In this document: in pieces, positions 29,244 through 38,801 of the stretch
How positions within the stretch are numbered: position 1 is the first letter of the stretch
Layout: each line of letters starts with the position of its first letter
Assembly (NCBI GenBank): GCA_947381415.1
Contig: CANCVB010000006.1
Coordinates: 45,708 to 109,707 of the forward strand
DNA length: 64,000 nucleotides
Direction of reading: 5' to 3'
From: Burkholderiales bacterium
GTDB lineage: Bacteria; Pseudomonadota; Gammaproteobacteria; Burkholderiales; Burkholderiaceae_C
Notes under the pieces: model-generated
Seen by the model: the letters and a program-made list of their open reading frames with translations, nothing else
Told to the model about the DNA's origin: nothing
Databases searched by the model: none
Made by a program: the position numbers and the translations under genes

Positions 29244-30548
29244 TCAATGCGAGGCGTCTTGGCGCGCGATGTCGAGCAAGCGCTCAACCTCTTGGGCGTG
29301 GTGTTTGCAGTTGCTTTGGTGCCAACGCTTGATCAACCACATATTGCCAGCCACAAAAACGCCAAAGCACACAATCGCGTTGAAGGCGCTCAAGCCTGCA
29401 GCGGAGGCCATGGCGTACAAGCCCCCCAAAGCCAAGATGCAGGCTTGCTCGTTGAAGTTTTGCACCGCGATGGAGCGGCCTGCACCCATCAGGTTGTGGC
29501 CACGGTGTTGCAACAAGGCGTTCATGGGCACCACCAAAAAACCACCCAAACCACCTAGCAAAACAAAAAATGGGGCGGCTACCCAGACATTGTCGATAAA
29601 GTTCATCACCAAAACCAACAAACCCATGGCGATGCCTAAATTCATCAAGCGCGGCGCGTCGCTCAAGCGGCTGCGCATCGAGGCCATCACCGCGCCGGCG
29701 GCAGTGCCCACGGCAATCACGCCGACCAAAGCGGAGGCTTGGGTGGTGCTGTAGCCCAAGGCCACCGCACTCCAAGCCAGCACGATGTAGCGCAGGTTGC
29801 CACTCGCACCCCAAAACAAGGTGGTGGTTGCCAAAGAAATTTGTCCCAGTTTGTCGCGCCACAAGCGTTGGTTGCAGTGCCAAAAATCGGGCGCCAACGC
29901 CAGCAAGTGGTAGAGCAAAGAGTGCTCGGCATCGGCCTTGAGCGGAATCAGCGGTGCCCCCGTGTCGGGAATGCGGGTGTTAAACCATGCCGCCAAACCG
30001 TACAAGCCCACCAACACGGTAATGGCCGCTTCTGGCGGAGTGTCAATCGGTGTGTCTATCCAGGGAAAGTCAAAGCCCAGCAAAAAGCCGGAGATGTGGG
30101 CCCCTACCAGTTGTCCCCCCAGCAACACCCCCAAGATGATGGAGGCGATGGTCAGGCCTTCGATCCAGCCATTGGCTTTGACCAACAATGATGCTGGCAA
30201 GAGTTCGGTGAGGATGCCGTATTTGGCAGGTGAATACGCCGCAGCGCCTAAGCCGACGATGGCGTATGACAGCAAAGGGTGCGAACCAAACAACATCATC
30301 AAACAGCCCAGCACCTTGATGCCATTGCTGAGAAACATCACCTGCCCTTTGGGTCGCGAATCCGCAAACGCACCGACAAAGGGTGCAAGCACCACATAAA
30401 ACAAAGCAAACATGGGCACCAAGGCGGCGCGTTGCCACTCTTGGCCACCATTGGCTTTGATCAATTCCACCGCCGCGACAAACAAGGCGTTATCAGCCAG
30501 TGAGCTGAAAAACTGGGCAGCCATGATGGTGTAGAAACCGCGCTTCAT
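29244..30548 (-). CDS. lplT: Lysophospholipid transporter
   Basis: A 434-residue MFS protein. The N-terminus MAAQFFSSLADNALFVAAVEL matches LplT, and the DSRPKGQVMFLSNGIK loop, YSPAKYGILTELLP and GAGRSIAVQNFNEQ are diagnostic of this family. LplT moves lysophospholipids inward across the inner membrane for re-acylation. In E. coli it is paired with the acyltransferase aas, which is not visible here. It is divergent from alr (131 bp between starts), an arrangement common in Burkholderiales. Confidence 0.92.
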   Translation of the reverse strand: MKRGFYTIMAAQFFSSLADNALFVAAVELIKANGGQEWQRAALVPMFALFYVVLAPFVGAFADSRPKGQVMFLSNGIKVLGCLMMLFGSHPLLSYAIVGLGAAAYSPAKYGILTELLPASLLVKANGWIEGLTIASIILGVLLGGQLVGAHISGFLLGFDFPWIDTPIDTPPEAAITVLVGLYGLAAWFNTRIPDTGAPLIPLKADAEHSLLYHLLALAPDFWHCNQRLWRDKLGQISLATTTLFWGASGNLRYIVLAWSAVALGYSTTQASALVGVIAVGTAAGAVMASMRSRLSDAPRLMNLGIAMGLLVLVMNFIDNVWVAAPFFVLLGGLGGFLVVPMNALLQHRGHNLMGAGRSIAVQNFNEQACILALGGLYAMASAAGLSAFNAIVCFGVFVAGNMWLIKRWHQSNCKHHAQEVERLLDIARQDASH

Positions 30549-30679
30549 ACGGACACAGCAAAGGCGGAGAGGCGGTGCAAGAAAAAGGGCATGAGAGGTG
30601 AATGGCGGGCGCGAGCCCTGAGTGCTTGCGGGTTATATCACGCCGTTTGTGAGGCACAGAGCCTGCGACAATCTTGACC

Positions 30680-31798
30680 ATGCCACGTCCCATCCAAGCC
30701 ACCATTCACCCCGAGGCTTTGCGTGCCAACCTCGCGCGGGTGCGGCTGGCCGCCCATGATGCGCGGGTATGGGCGGTGGTCAAAGCCAATGCCTATGGCC
30801 ACGGCGTGGCGCGGGTCTTTGAGGGTCTGCGTGGCGCCGATGGGTTTGCGGTGCTCGACCTCAGCGAGGCCCAAAGCTTGCGCGCACTCGATTGGCGCGG
30901 CCCTGTGTTGCTGTTGGAAGGCGTTTTCGAGCAGCGCGACTTGGAGTTGTGTTCGCGCCTGGACCTCTGGCATGTGGTGCATACCGAGGCGCAAATCGAC
31001 ATGCTGAGTCGCCACAAAACCCAGCTGCCCCAGCGTGTGTTTTTGAAAATGAACTCGGGCATGAACCGTTTGGGCTTTGCACCCGAGCGGTTTCGCTCGG
31101 CATGGGCCCGCTTGAACGCCTTGCCGCAGGTCGAAGAGATTTCCCTCATGACGCACTTTGCCCACGCCGACGATGCGGTCGGTGTGCAGGCGCAAATGCA
31201 GGTGTTTCATGACACCAGCCACGATTTGCTTGGCGAGCGCAGCCTCGCCAACAGTGCAGCGGTGTTGCGCCACGGGGCCGACCCCCAGGTGGCGGCCGAT
31301 TGGGTGCGCCCTGGCATTGCCTTGTACGGCAGCTCGCCTGACCATGGTTTGCACAACGCCGCGCATTGGGGCTTGCGGCCCGCCATGAGTTTGCGCAGCC
31401 AGTTGATTGGCTTGCAGGCCTTGAAAGCCGGTGACGAGGTTGGCTATGGGGGTTTGTTCAAAGCGCCGCAAGCCATGTACATCGGGGTAGTGGCCTGTGG
31501 TTATGCCGATGGGTATCCGCGCCATGCGCCCAGCGGCACGCCTGTGCTGGTCAATGGGGTGCGCTGCCAAACCGTGGGGCGTGTCAGCATGGACATGTTG
31601 TGTGTGGACCTCACACCTGTGCCGCAAGCCTCGTTGGGCAGCGAGGTCACGCTGTGGGGCCAAGCCACGGCTGGCCAAGTGCTGTGTATTGACGAGGTGG
31701 CCGCCGCCGCCGGTACCTTGGGTTATGAACTCATGTGCGCCTTGGCGCCACGCGTGCCTGTGGTGGTAGAAGCGTCAGCGGAATCTGATCGCCACTAA
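30680..31798 (+). CDS. alr: Alanine racemase
   Basis: 372 residues from ATG 30680 (a TTG two codons earlier is less likely). WAVVKANAYGHG has the PLP lysine (residue 35). NSGMNRLGF and RPGIALYGSSP are barrel strands, and GDEVGYGGLFKAP carries the catalytic tyrosine in the C-terminal domain with SMDMLCVDL. It supplies D-alanine for peptidoglycan. Its TAA overlaps the convergent tsaC stop (31795-31798). Confidence 0.96.
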   Translation: MPRPIQATIHPEALRANLARVRLAAHDARVWAVVKANAYGHGVARVFEGLRGADGFAVLDLSEAQSLRALDWRGPVLLLEGVFEQRDLELCSRLDLWHVVHTEAQIDMLSRHKTQLPQRVFLKMNSGMNRLGFAPERFRSAWARLNALPQVEEISLMTHFAHADDAVGVQAQMQVFHDTSHDLLGERSLANSAAVLRHGADPQVAADWVRPGIALYGSSPDHGLHNAAHWGLRPAMSLRSQLIGLQALKAGDEVGYGGLFKAPQAMYIGVVACGYADGYPRHAPSGTPVLVNGVRCQTVGRVSMDMLCVDLTPVPQASLGSEVTLWGQATAGQVLCIDEVAAAAGTLGYELMCALAPRVPVVVEASAESDRH

Positions 31799-32775
31799 GC
31801 ATGTGCTGCGCGTTCAAGGCGGTCGCGCACGCCGTCCCAGTCTTCGCCCACAGGCGGCGCCTCCACCCAAATGTCTTGCACCCCCAGCGCATCGATGGTG
31901 CGCAGTTGCGCAAACAAGTCGTGCGCGCAGGCGGTGGCGTCGTTGGGCATGGCCAAGCAATGCACACCGGCAGGTGCTGCCACCGCGCTGCGCGACCACA
32001 CCGCCACCGAGGCATCGGCGCTCGCTAACCGCGCCGCCAATTGCGCCATACCCATCAGGTGCACACGCGCGCGCGGCGCATAGTGCGAGGCCAAGGTGCC
32101 TGGCGCAGCAGCTGTGGCTTGCGGGTTGGGGTCGGCCGAGGGCGGCAAGGCATTCAGCACGGGCACGCCGCCTGCAGCGCTGAGTTGCGACAGGCTCAAC
32201 ATGCCGGGGCGCAACAGCACTGGCGTGTCACGGCTGCAGTCGACGATGGTCGACTCGATGCCCACCTCGCAAGCGCCGCCGTCGAGCACCAACAGTTGCG
32301 CAAAGGCTTCGCGCACATGCGCGGCGGTGGTGGGACTGACGCGGCCAAACAGGTTGGCACTCGGTGCGGCGACACCTTGCACACCCAGGTGTTGCGCTGC
32401 TTGCAGCAGTGCCAGCGCCATGGGGTGTGCCGGACAGCGCAATGCAATCGTGTCATGGCCACCGGCTGCAGCATCGGCAACACCGGCACGGCGCGGCAAG
32501 ATCAGGGTGAGGGGGCCGGGCCAAAAAGCCGCCATCCATTCACGCGCAAACACCGGTACAGCGCGCGCAAACAACGCAACCTGCCCGGCATCTGCCACAT
32601 GCACGATGAGCGGGTGGTTGGCGGGGCGGCCTTTGGTCTGGAAGATGCGCGCCACCGCCTCGGTGTTGAGAGCGTCTGCCGCCAAGCCATACACGGTTTC
32701 GGTGGGCAAGCCCATCAGTTCGCCGCGCGCCAAGGCTTGCGCGGCTTGCCACACCTCGTCTGAATAGGTGTTCAC
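31795..32775 (-). CDS. L-threonylcarbamoyladenylate synthase (Sua5/YwlC type)
   Basis: 326 residues from GTG 32775, overlapping the purK stop (GTGA). The N-terminal YrdC domain shows GLPTETVYGLAADAL, IFQTKGRPANHPLIVHV, FWPGPLTLIL, RCPAHPMALALL and VAAPSANLFGRVSPTTA. The C-terminal Sua5 domain starts after PGTLASHYAPRA, a linker typical of the long form. The enzyme condenses threonine, bicarbonate and ATP to make threonylcarbamoyl-AMP for the t6A37 modification of tRNA. A longer frame extends upstream into purK but lacks family similarity. Confidence 0.92.
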   Translation of the reverse strand: MNTYSDEVWQAAQALARGELMGLPTETVYGLAADALNTEAVARIFQTKGRPANHPLIVHVADAGQVALFARAVPVFAREWMAAFWPGPLTLILPRRAGVADAAAGGHDTIALRCPAHPMALALLQAAQHLGVQGVAAPSANLFGRVSPTTAAHVREAFAQLLVLDGGACEVGIESTIVDCSRDTPVLLRPGMLSLSQLSAAGGVPVLNALPPSADPNPQATAAAPGTLASHYAPRARVHLMGMAQLAARLASADASVAVWSRSAVAAPAGVHCLAMPNDATACAHDLFAQLRTIDALGVQDIWVEAPPVGEDWDGVRDRLERAAHA

Positions 32776-33959
32776 CACGCGGCGATGCCCAACACAGCGG
32801 CGGCTTGCAAAGCCACGCGGCGAGCAACGCTGGGCGTGGCGGCGGTCACCGTGAGGTGGCCCATTTTGCGGCCGCGCCGCGCCTGGGTTTTGCCATACAG
32901 GTGCAGATGCACACCGGGCAAGGCCAGCACCTGCGCCCAGGGCGGCTCGCTGGATGGCGCACCGTTGGCAAACCACAAGTCCCCCAGCAAATTGAGCATG
33001 ACGCTGGCGCTGTGCAAGCGCGGCGTCACCAATGGCCAACCCGCCATGCAACGCACTTGCAACTCAAACTGCGACACATCGCAGCTGTCGATGCTGTGGT
33101 GGCCGCTGTTGTGCGGACGGGGCGCAATTTCATTCACCACCAAGGGGCCCAAGGCATCGCGCTCGGGGCCGGCTTGCAGCACGAAAAACTCCACGCACAA
33201 CACGCCGACATAGTTCAAGCCGCGCGCCACTTCAAAGGCGGCTTGCAAAGCTTGTTGCTCGGTCTGTGCGGGCAAGGCGTTCTCAAACACCTCGGTGACG
33301 GCCAAGATGCCGTCGCGGTGCAGGTTCACTTGCAGCGGCGCATGCACCATCTGCCCATCAAATCCGCGCGCCAGCACCACCGAACATTCGGCGGCCAGGG
33401 GCAGGCGTTTTTCCAAGATGCACACCGTGGGCCCAGCGCTTTGCAATGACGCCCAAGCCGCAGGCAACTCGGCCAAGGACGCCACCCGCACTTGGCCCTT
33501 GCCGTCGTAGCCCAAGCGGGTGGTTTTCAAAATGCCAGGCAGTAAATGCGCGGGCACGCTGTCCAGATCGGCCTCGGTGTGCAGCACCTGGTGCGGGGCC
33601 ACGGGCACGCCGCATTGCACAAAATGGGCTTTTTCGCGGGCGCGGTCTTGCGCCACCGACACAGGCTGGTCGCCGGGGGCGCAGGGCAGGGTCAAGCCCA
33701 ATTGGCGCAAGGCCTCGGCGGGCACGTTTTCAAACTCGGTGGTGATGGCCTGGCATTGCGACGCCATTTGCGCCAAAGCCTCGGGGTCCAGGTAGTCGGC
33801 GCACACATGCACATGGCTGACCAGCCCTGCCGGGCTGTGGGCATCGGGGTCGAGCACGGCGGTGCGAAAACCCAGGGCTTGTGCCGCATGGCTCCACATT
33901 CGGCCCAATTGACCGCCACCCAAGACGCCCAAGGTGGCGCCTGGCTGCAAAGGCGTCAC
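32772..33959 (-). CDS. purK: N5-carboxyaminoimidazole ribonucleotide synthase
   Basis: 395 residues, ATP-grasp fold. [13 protein letters not shown] opens the protein. [10 protein letters not shown], the [15 protein letters not shown]-grasp loop, [15 protein letters not shown] and [16 protein letters not shown] are the typical purK motifs. It carboxylates AIR to N5-CAIR, the substrate of PurE. It overlaps purE by 4 nt (ATGA) and the tsaC start by 4 nt, so purE, purK and tsaC form one translationally coupled unit. Confidence 0.96.
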   Translation of the reverse strand: MTPLQPGATLGVLGGGQLGRMWSHAAQALGFRTAVLDPDAHSPAGLVSHVHVCADYLDPEALAQMASQCQAITTEFENVPAEALRQLGLTLPCAPGDQPVSVAQDRAREKAHFVQCGVPVAPHQVLHTEADLDSVPAHLLPGILKTTRLGYDGKGQVRVASLAELPAAWASLQSAGPTVCILEKRLPLAAECSVVLARGFDGQMVHAPLQVNLHRDGILAVTEVFENALPAQTEQQALQAAFEVARGLNYVGVLCVEFFVLQAGPERDALGPLVVNEIAPRPHNSGHHSIDSCDVSQFELQVRCMAGWPLVTPRLHSASVMLNLLGDLWFANGAPSSEPPWAQVLALPGVHLHLYGKTQARRGRKMGHLTVTAATPSVARRVALQAAAVLGIAAW

Positions 33960-34450
33960 AGGGCGGGGGGCACGTGCATGGCGCGTGCGTCTTCGGTTTG
34001 TCGTTGGCGAAATGCTTGCAAAGCCTGCTGCAGTTGGGGTTGGCCGTGCGCCAGCATGGCCACCGCGAACAAGGCCGCATTGGCCGCGCCTGCTTGGCCG
34101 ATGGCGAACGTGGCCACGGGCACGCCCTTGGGCATTTGCACGATGCTGTGCAAGGAATCCACCCCTTGCAAGTGCTTGCTGGCCACGGGCACACCCAGCA
34201 CGGGCAGCGTGGTTTTGGCGGCCAACATGCCTGGCAAGTGCGCTGCGCCGCCAGCGCCCGCGATGATGGCGCGCAAGCCCCGCCCGTGCGCGGCCTCTGC
34301 ATAGGCAAACATGTCGTCGGGCATGCGGTGTGCCGACAAGACCTGGGCCTCAAAGCCCACGCCAAAGTCGTGCAAGATGTGTGTGGCGTGCTGCATGGTG
34401 TCCCAGTCTGAACTGGAGCCCATGACCACACCGACCAGAATGGGGTTCAT
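33956..34450 (-). CDS. purE: N5-carboxyaminoimidazole ribonucleotide mutase
   Basis: 164 residues, class I PurE. The motifs [29 protein letters not shown] (with the active-site histidine), [16 protein letters not shown] and [10 protein letters not shown] are clear. It rearranges N5-CAIR to CAIR in purine synthesis. It heads the purE-purK-tsaC unit and is divergent from cnoX (74 bp between starts). purC, the next enzyme of the pathway, is found 2 kb away at 36772. Confidence 0.97.
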   Translation of the reverse strand: MNPILVGVVMGSSSDWDTMQHATHILHDFGVGFEAQVLSAHRMPDDMFAYAEAAHGRGLRAIIAGAGGAAHLPGMLAAKTTLPVLGVPVASKHLQGVDSLHSIVQMPKGVPVATFAIGQAGAANAALFAVAMLAHGQPQLQQALQAFRQRQTEDARAMHVPPAL

Positions 34451-34524
34451 AAGAGTGGGCAGTGAACTGCGGGTAAGCTTGCGGTTAAGAGAAAATAGAT
34501 TTTATTCCCCTGGAACCTTAGCCC

Positions 34525-35481
34525 ATGATTGATGTCACCGTAGCAAATTTTGAAGAAGAAGTCATCGTGGCTTCCACCCAAGTGCCTGTGTTGGTGGACT
34601 TTTGGGCGCCGTGGTGTGGCCCCTGCAAGTCACTTGGCCCCATCCTTGAAAAACTCGAAGTCGACTACGGCGGCCGTTTCAAGTTGGTGAAGATCAACTC
34701 TGACGACGAACAGCAACTCGCCCAGGCCTTTGGCATTCGCTCCATCCCCACTTGTGTGCTGCTGATAGGTGGCAAGCCCGCCGATGGCTTCATGGGTGCG
34801 CTGCCCGAGGGCAAGGTGCGTGAGTTTTTGGACAAGCACCTGCCCAGCGAAGGTGAGCGCATCGCCGAAGAAGACCTCAATGAAGCCGAGGCTTTGCTGG
34901 CCCAAGGCGATACACAGTCTGCGCTGACCAAATTGCAAGAGGCCTTGGCGGTCAATCCCGCCAATGACGATGCGCGTTTTGATTATGTGAAGCTGCTCAT
35001 GGCCATGGGTGAACTGGCGCACGCCCAGACCGCCTTGGCCCCCGCTCTGGCACAAATTCCTTTGCAATTGCGCTTTGAAGCCTTGAAGCATTGGGGCGAG
35101 GCCCTGCACTTTGCCCATACCGACGAGCGTGCCCATTGGACCTTGGACCAGTTCGATGCCGCCATTGCGACCAACAAACGCGACTTTGACACCCGCTTGG
35201 CCAAAGCCCGTTTGCTGATGGCTGCCGCCGAGTGGACCGCTGCCATGGACGAACTGCTGGAAATCGTGATGCGCGACAAGGCCTGGGGCGAAGAGGCTGC
35301 GCGCAAAAACATCGTGGCCATCCTCGAGCTGCTGACGCCGCCCAAGTCCAAAACCGAGCAGCCTGTTCCGGGCAAATCGGCCGGCGGCATCGAATTGACA
35401 GGCAAGGCCGCGGCCTTGGAAGACCCGCAAGCCGAGCTGGTGTCCAAATACCGAAGACGCCTCAGCATGGCCTTGAACTGA
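34525..35481 (+). CDS. cnoX: Thioredoxin-domain chaperedoxin CnoX (YbbN-like)
   Basis: 318 residues. The N-terminal thioredoxin domain (1-110) has WAPWCGPCK with the redox pair Cys31/Cys34; E. coli CnoX lacks this complete CxxC, so the protein here could be redox active. The C-terminal part is made of TPR-like helices (EAEALLAQGDTQSALTKLQEAL, ARLLMAAAEWTAAMDELLEIV). CnoX protects substrates from overoxidation and delivers them to GroEL. It is cytoplasmic. The region after it is A/T rich and starts a new transcription unit. Confidence 0.9.
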   Translation: MIDVTVANFEEEVIVASTQVPVLVDFWAPWCGPCKSLGPILEKLEVDYGGRFKLVKINSDDEQQLAQAFGIRSIPTCVLLIGGKPADGFMGALPEGKVREFLDKHLPSEGERIAEEDLNEAEALLAQGDTQSALTKLQEALAVNPANDDARFDYVKLLMAMGELAHAQTALAPALAQIPLQLRFEALKHWGEALHFAHTDERAHWTLDQFDAAIATNKRDFDTRLAKARLLMAAAEWTAAMDELLEIVMRDKAWGEEAARKNIVAILELLTPPKSKTEQPVPGKSAGGIELTGKAAALEDPQAELVSKYRRRLSMALN

Positions 35482-35553
35482 AACCGTTCTTTTGGGCACA
35501 TATTGAATAGGTGGCAAGGCGCTCAGTTAATCATTAAATATCAATTATAAGTA

Positions 35554-35582
35554 TTGATAAGTTTAAATATTAAATATATAGT
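35554..35582 (+). promoter_or_regulatory. Sigma70-type promoter of the NHL-repeat gene
   Basis: TTGATA (35554-35559) and TATAGT (35577-35582) are separated by exactly 17 bp, each matching the consensus at 5 of 6 positions, inside an A/T-rich stretch (35530-35590). Expected transcription start is about 35589, giving a leader of roughly 20 nt with GGAG at 35600-35603. Confidence 0.7.
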
Positions 35583-35611
35583 TCACTTCATCACACGATG
35601 GAGACATGAAC

Positions 35612-36775
35612 ATGTATTCAATTCAAGCCAAGGGTTCGATCTCACCCTTGAATGGCCCCCAATCACTCAACCGCCGAACCTGCCTCTTGGCGGGCGGTGC
35701 ATTCCTGGCCCAATTGGCGGGCTGCGGTGGCGGCGGCGGTGACCTCGGCACCACGACGACGCCAGTGCATGTGAATGGCGGGGTGGTCAGCACTTTGTCT
35801 GGTGACCCTGTTGCTTCGTGGGGCTTGGTGTTTAACGCCAGTGGCAATTTGTTTGTCAATGACTACAGCAACCACGTTATTCTCCAAAGAACCCCTGCGG
35901 GCGTGTTCACTACGTTTGCCGGCATCAAAGGCAGTGTGGGACAAAACGACAGTCCCAATGCCACTTTCGATTATCCGAATTGCTTGACCATGGACAAGAG
36001 CGGCAATTTCTATGTGACGGACTACCTCGCCCACACCATCCGCAAAATCACACCTGCTGGCGAGGTGAGCACCTTTGCAGGCCAAGCCTATGTTTCTGGG
36101 GTCACCAACGGTAATCGAACAACACAGGCCCTGTTTAACCAACCCAATGACATGGTTTTCGATAGCACGGGCAACTTGTTTGTCGCGGACTTCGCCAACC
36201 ACACCATCCGCAAAATCAAACCCGATGGCGAGGTGAGCACTTTCGTTGGGACACCCGGGGTAGCAGGCTTCAAGGATGGCAAGCAAACTGCGGCTTTGTT
36301 TAACGCCCCAAACTACCTGGCCATTGATGCCAGTGGCAACCTTTACGCCACAGAATCCAATAACCACACCATTCGGAAAATCACCCCCGAGGGCGATGTC
36401 TCCTTGTGGGCAGGTCAAGTAGTCGAAGCGGCGGGGGTCTCTGCAGGGGTGGAAGGTTATGCAGATGGCCATCGTCTTTCAGCAGCCTTGTTTTCCAAAC
36501 CCCAAGGATTGTTGCTAGACGCTGCAGGCACCATGTATGTGGCCGATTCTGGCAATGATGTGATTCGAAAGATTTCGACTGACGGGGTGGTGTCAACACT
36601 GGCTGGAAAAAAAGGTAGTCAAGGCTCAAACAATGGTACAAAAGCGGACGCACAATTTGACTTTCCCACTGCCTTGGCCTTGAAGGCCAACGGGGAGATT
36701 TACATCGCCTCAGACCCCATCCTCCAAGATGCCCAAGGCGTCCAAGTAGTCCAAGGCATCCGCGTGATGACTTAA
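35612..36775 (+). CDS. NHL-repeat (beta-propeller) lipoprotein, possibly Tat-exported
   Basis: 387 residues from ATG 35612. Two ATGs lie in frame at 35606 and 35612; GGAG (35600-35603) is 2 nt from the first but 8 nt from the second, favouring 35612. The leader has twin arginines ([20 protein letters not shown]) and a lipobox-like LAGC followed by a glycine run. The body has about five or six NHL units, recognised by repeated NHTIRKI segments and by VSTFAG or VSTLAG at the unit ends, predicting a beta-propeller on the cell surface or in the periplasm. The ligand is unknown. It has its own promoter. It converges on purC with shared TTAA stops. Confidence 0.82.
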   Translation: MYSIQAKGSISPLNGPQSLNRRTCLLAGGAFLAQLAGCGGGGGDLGTTTTPVHVNGGVVSTLSGDPVASWGLVFNASGNLFVNDYSNHVILQRTPAGVFTTFAGIKGSVGQNDSPNATFDYPNCLTMDKSGNFYVTDYLAHTIRKITPAGEVSTFAGQAYVSGVTNGNRTTQALFNQPNDMVFDSTGNLFVADFANHTIRKIKPDGEVSTFVGTPGVAGFKDGKQTAALFNAPNYLAIDASGNLYATESNNHTIRKITPEGDVSLWAGQVVEAAGVSAGVEGYADGHRLSAALFSKPQGLLLDAAGTMYVADSGNDVIRKISTDGVVSTLAGKKGSQGSNNGTKADAQFDFPTALALKANGEIYIASDPILQDAQGVQVVQGIRVMT

Positions 36776-37668
36776 GCCCGCAACCGCGCCCAAGCCTCTT
36801 GGTACTTATCTGCGGTCAGTGAAATCACCTCCGACGGCAGCACTGGTGCAGGCGCGGTTTTGTCCCAGGCCGCGCCGTCCACTTGGGCTGTCTCTAACCA
36901 GTCGCGCAAATACTGTTTGTCAAAGCTTGGCGGGTTGGCCCCTTCGCGGTAGGCGTCGGCTGGCCAATAGCGCGAGGAGTCGGGGGTCAGCACCTCGTCC
37001 ATCAGCACCAAGCTGCCTTCGGGGCTCAAGCCGAACTCGAACTTGGTGTCGGCAATCAAGATGCCTTTGGCCGCTGCGATGTCGTAAGCCGCTTCGTACA
37101 AGGCGATGCTGATGCTGCGGATGCGCTCGGCCAGGTCTTGTCCAATCATGGCCACGGTTTGCTCGAAGCTGATGTTCTCGTCGTGCTCACCCATCTCGGC
37201 CTTGGCCGCAGGGGTGAAAATGGGCTCGGGCAGGCGCGAGGCGTTTTTCAAACCTGCGGGCAAGGGCACACCGCACACCGATTGGCTGTCTTGGTATTCC
37301 TTCCAACCACTGCCCGCCAAATAACCGCGCACCACCGCCTCGACGGGAATGGGCTTCAAGCGGCGCACCAGCATGGAACGCTGGGTGACAAAGGGTTTTT
37401 CGGCGTCGCTCACCACGCTCTCGGGGGCGTCCCCTGTGAGGTGGTTGGGGCAAATATGGCCCAGTTTGTCAAACCAAAAAAGCGCCATTTGCGTGAGCAA
37501 GGCGCCTTTGCCGGGGATGGGTTCGCCCATGACCACGTCAAACGCACTGATGCGATCCGAGGCCACCATCAGGATGCGGTCCTCGCCCACGGCGTAGTTG
37601 TCGCGCACCTTGCCGCGCGCCAGCAGCGGCAGGGAGCCCAGGGTGTGGGTGTGCAGGGTGGGGTTCAA
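36772..37668 (-). CDS. purC: Phosphoribosylaminoimidazole-succinocarboxamide synthase
   Basis: 298 residues starting at TTG 37668, which overlaps the fba stop (TTGA); no ATG is available nearby and the N-terminus [21 protein letters not shown] fits the family. [38 protein letters not shown] and [27 protein letters not shown] are SAICAR synthetase motifs. It joins aspartate to CAIR. The TTG start and overlap suggest that its expression depends on ribosomes finishing fba. Confidence 0.95.
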   Translation of the reverse strand: MNPTLHTHTLGSLPLLARGKVRDNYAVGEDRILMVASDRISAFDVVMGEPIPGKGALLTQMALFWFDKLGHICPNHLTGDAPESVVSDAEKPFVTQRSMLVRRLKPIPVEAVVRGYLAGSGWKEYQDSQSVCGVPLPAGLKNASRLPEPIFTPAAKAEMGEHDENISFEQTVAMIGQDLAERIRSISIALYEAAYDIAAAKGILIADTKFEFGLSPEGSLVLMDEVLTPDSSRYWPADAYREGANPPSFDKQYLRDWLETAQVDGAAWDKTAPAPVLPSEVISLTADKYQEAWARLRA

Positions 37669-38729
37669 TGCACCACCTGCGCCAACAAACCTTGCTGGTA
37701 TTTGGCTGCCATCATGGGCAAGGGCGTGTGGTGAATCTTCGCGCCTTGGCCTTCACAACCAAACTCTAAGTAGCGTTGTTTGCAAATCTGCTTGGCGGCA
37801 TCGCGCGCCGGTTTGAGCCATTCGCGGGCGTCAAATTTGTCGGGGTTTTCTGCCAAAAATTGCCGCACAGCAGCCGTCATGGCCAAGCGAATGTCGGTGT
37901 CGATGTTGATTTTGCGCACACCAAACTGAATAGCTTTTTGAATTTCAGCCACGGGCACGCCGTAGGTTTCTTTCATCTTGCCGCCATACTGGTTGATGGT
38001 GGCCAACAGGTCTTGCGGCACGCTGGAGGAGCCATGCATCACCAAGTGGGTGTTGGGGATGCGGGCGTGAATGGCTTTGATGCGGTCAATCGCCAAAATG
38101 TCTCCGGTGGGCTCGCGGGTGAATTTGTAAGCGCCGTGGCTGGTGCCAATGGCAATGGCCAAGGCGTCGAGCTGCGTGGCTTTGACGAACTGCGCGGCCT
38201 CTTCAGGGTCGGTGAGCAACTGTTCGCGCGTCATGGTGGCGTCGGTGCCGTGGCCATCTTCTTTGTCGCCTTTCATGGTCTCCAAAGAACCCAAGCAGCC
38301 CAGTTCGCCTTCAACGGTGATGCCGAGCTTGTGCGCCATGTCTACCACTGTTCGGGTGACGTTGACGTTGTACTCAAAGCTGGCAATGGTTTTGCCATCG
38401 GCCTCCAAGCTGCCGTCCATCATCACGGAAGAAAAGCCCAAATCGATCGCCCCTTGGCAAACCGCTGGGCTTTGCCCATGGTCTTGGTGCATCACCAGCG
38501 GCACATGGGGATAGGCCTCGACGGCGGCTTGAATCAGGTGCTTGATGAAGGACTCGCCTGCGTATTTGCGTGCACCTGCGCTGGCTTGCAAGATGACGGG
38601 TGCGCCGACCTCGTCAGCGGCTGACATGACCGCCTGTACTTGTTCTAAGTTGTTCACATTGAAGGCGGGGATGCCGTACTGATGTTCTGCCGCATGGTCG
38701 AGCAGTTCGCGCATAGAAACCAAAGCCAT
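37665..38729 (-). CDS. fba: Class II fructose-1,6-bisphosphate aldolase
   Basis: 354 residues, class IIB/Calvin-type aldolase. [11 protein letters not shown] begins the barrel; [10 protein letters not shown] holds zinc-binding histidine, and further ligands lie in [21 protein letters not shown] and [22 protein letters not shown] is the phosphate-binding segment. It splits fructose-1,6-bisphosphate in glycolysis or makes it in gluconeogenesis. It follows pyk by 72 nt and precedes purC with a 4-nt overlap. Confidence 0.96.
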   Translation of the reverse strand: MALVSMRELLDHAAEHQYGIPAFNVNNLEQVQAVMSAADEVGAPVILQASAGARKYAGESFIKHLIQAAVEAYPHVPLVMHQDHGQSPAVCQGAIDLGFSSVMMDGSLEADGKTIASFEYNVNVTRTVVDMAHKLGITVEGELGCLGSLETMKGDKEDGHGTDATMTREQLLTDPEEAAQFVKATQLDALAIAIGTSHGAYKFTREPTGDILAIDRIKAIHARIPNTHLVMHGSSSVPQDLLATINQYGGKMKETYGVPVAEIQKAIQFGVRKINIDTDIRLAMTAAVRQFLAENPDKFDAREWLKPARDAAKQICKQRYLEFGCEGQGAKIHHTPLPMMAAKYQQGLLAQVVH

Positions 38730-38801
38730 GGCTTTATCCTTAACGATTCAAAAAGAGGAATTTTAAAAGTACGGCTGATACCCGCCATGCCACCCAAGCA
38801 C

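Noticed and set aside
32776..33051. An N-terminal extension of tsaC giving a 418-residue protein
   Set aside because: The added part lies inside purK in another frame and has no similarity to the Sua5/YrdC family; GTG 32775 fits the overlap pattern and the family length.
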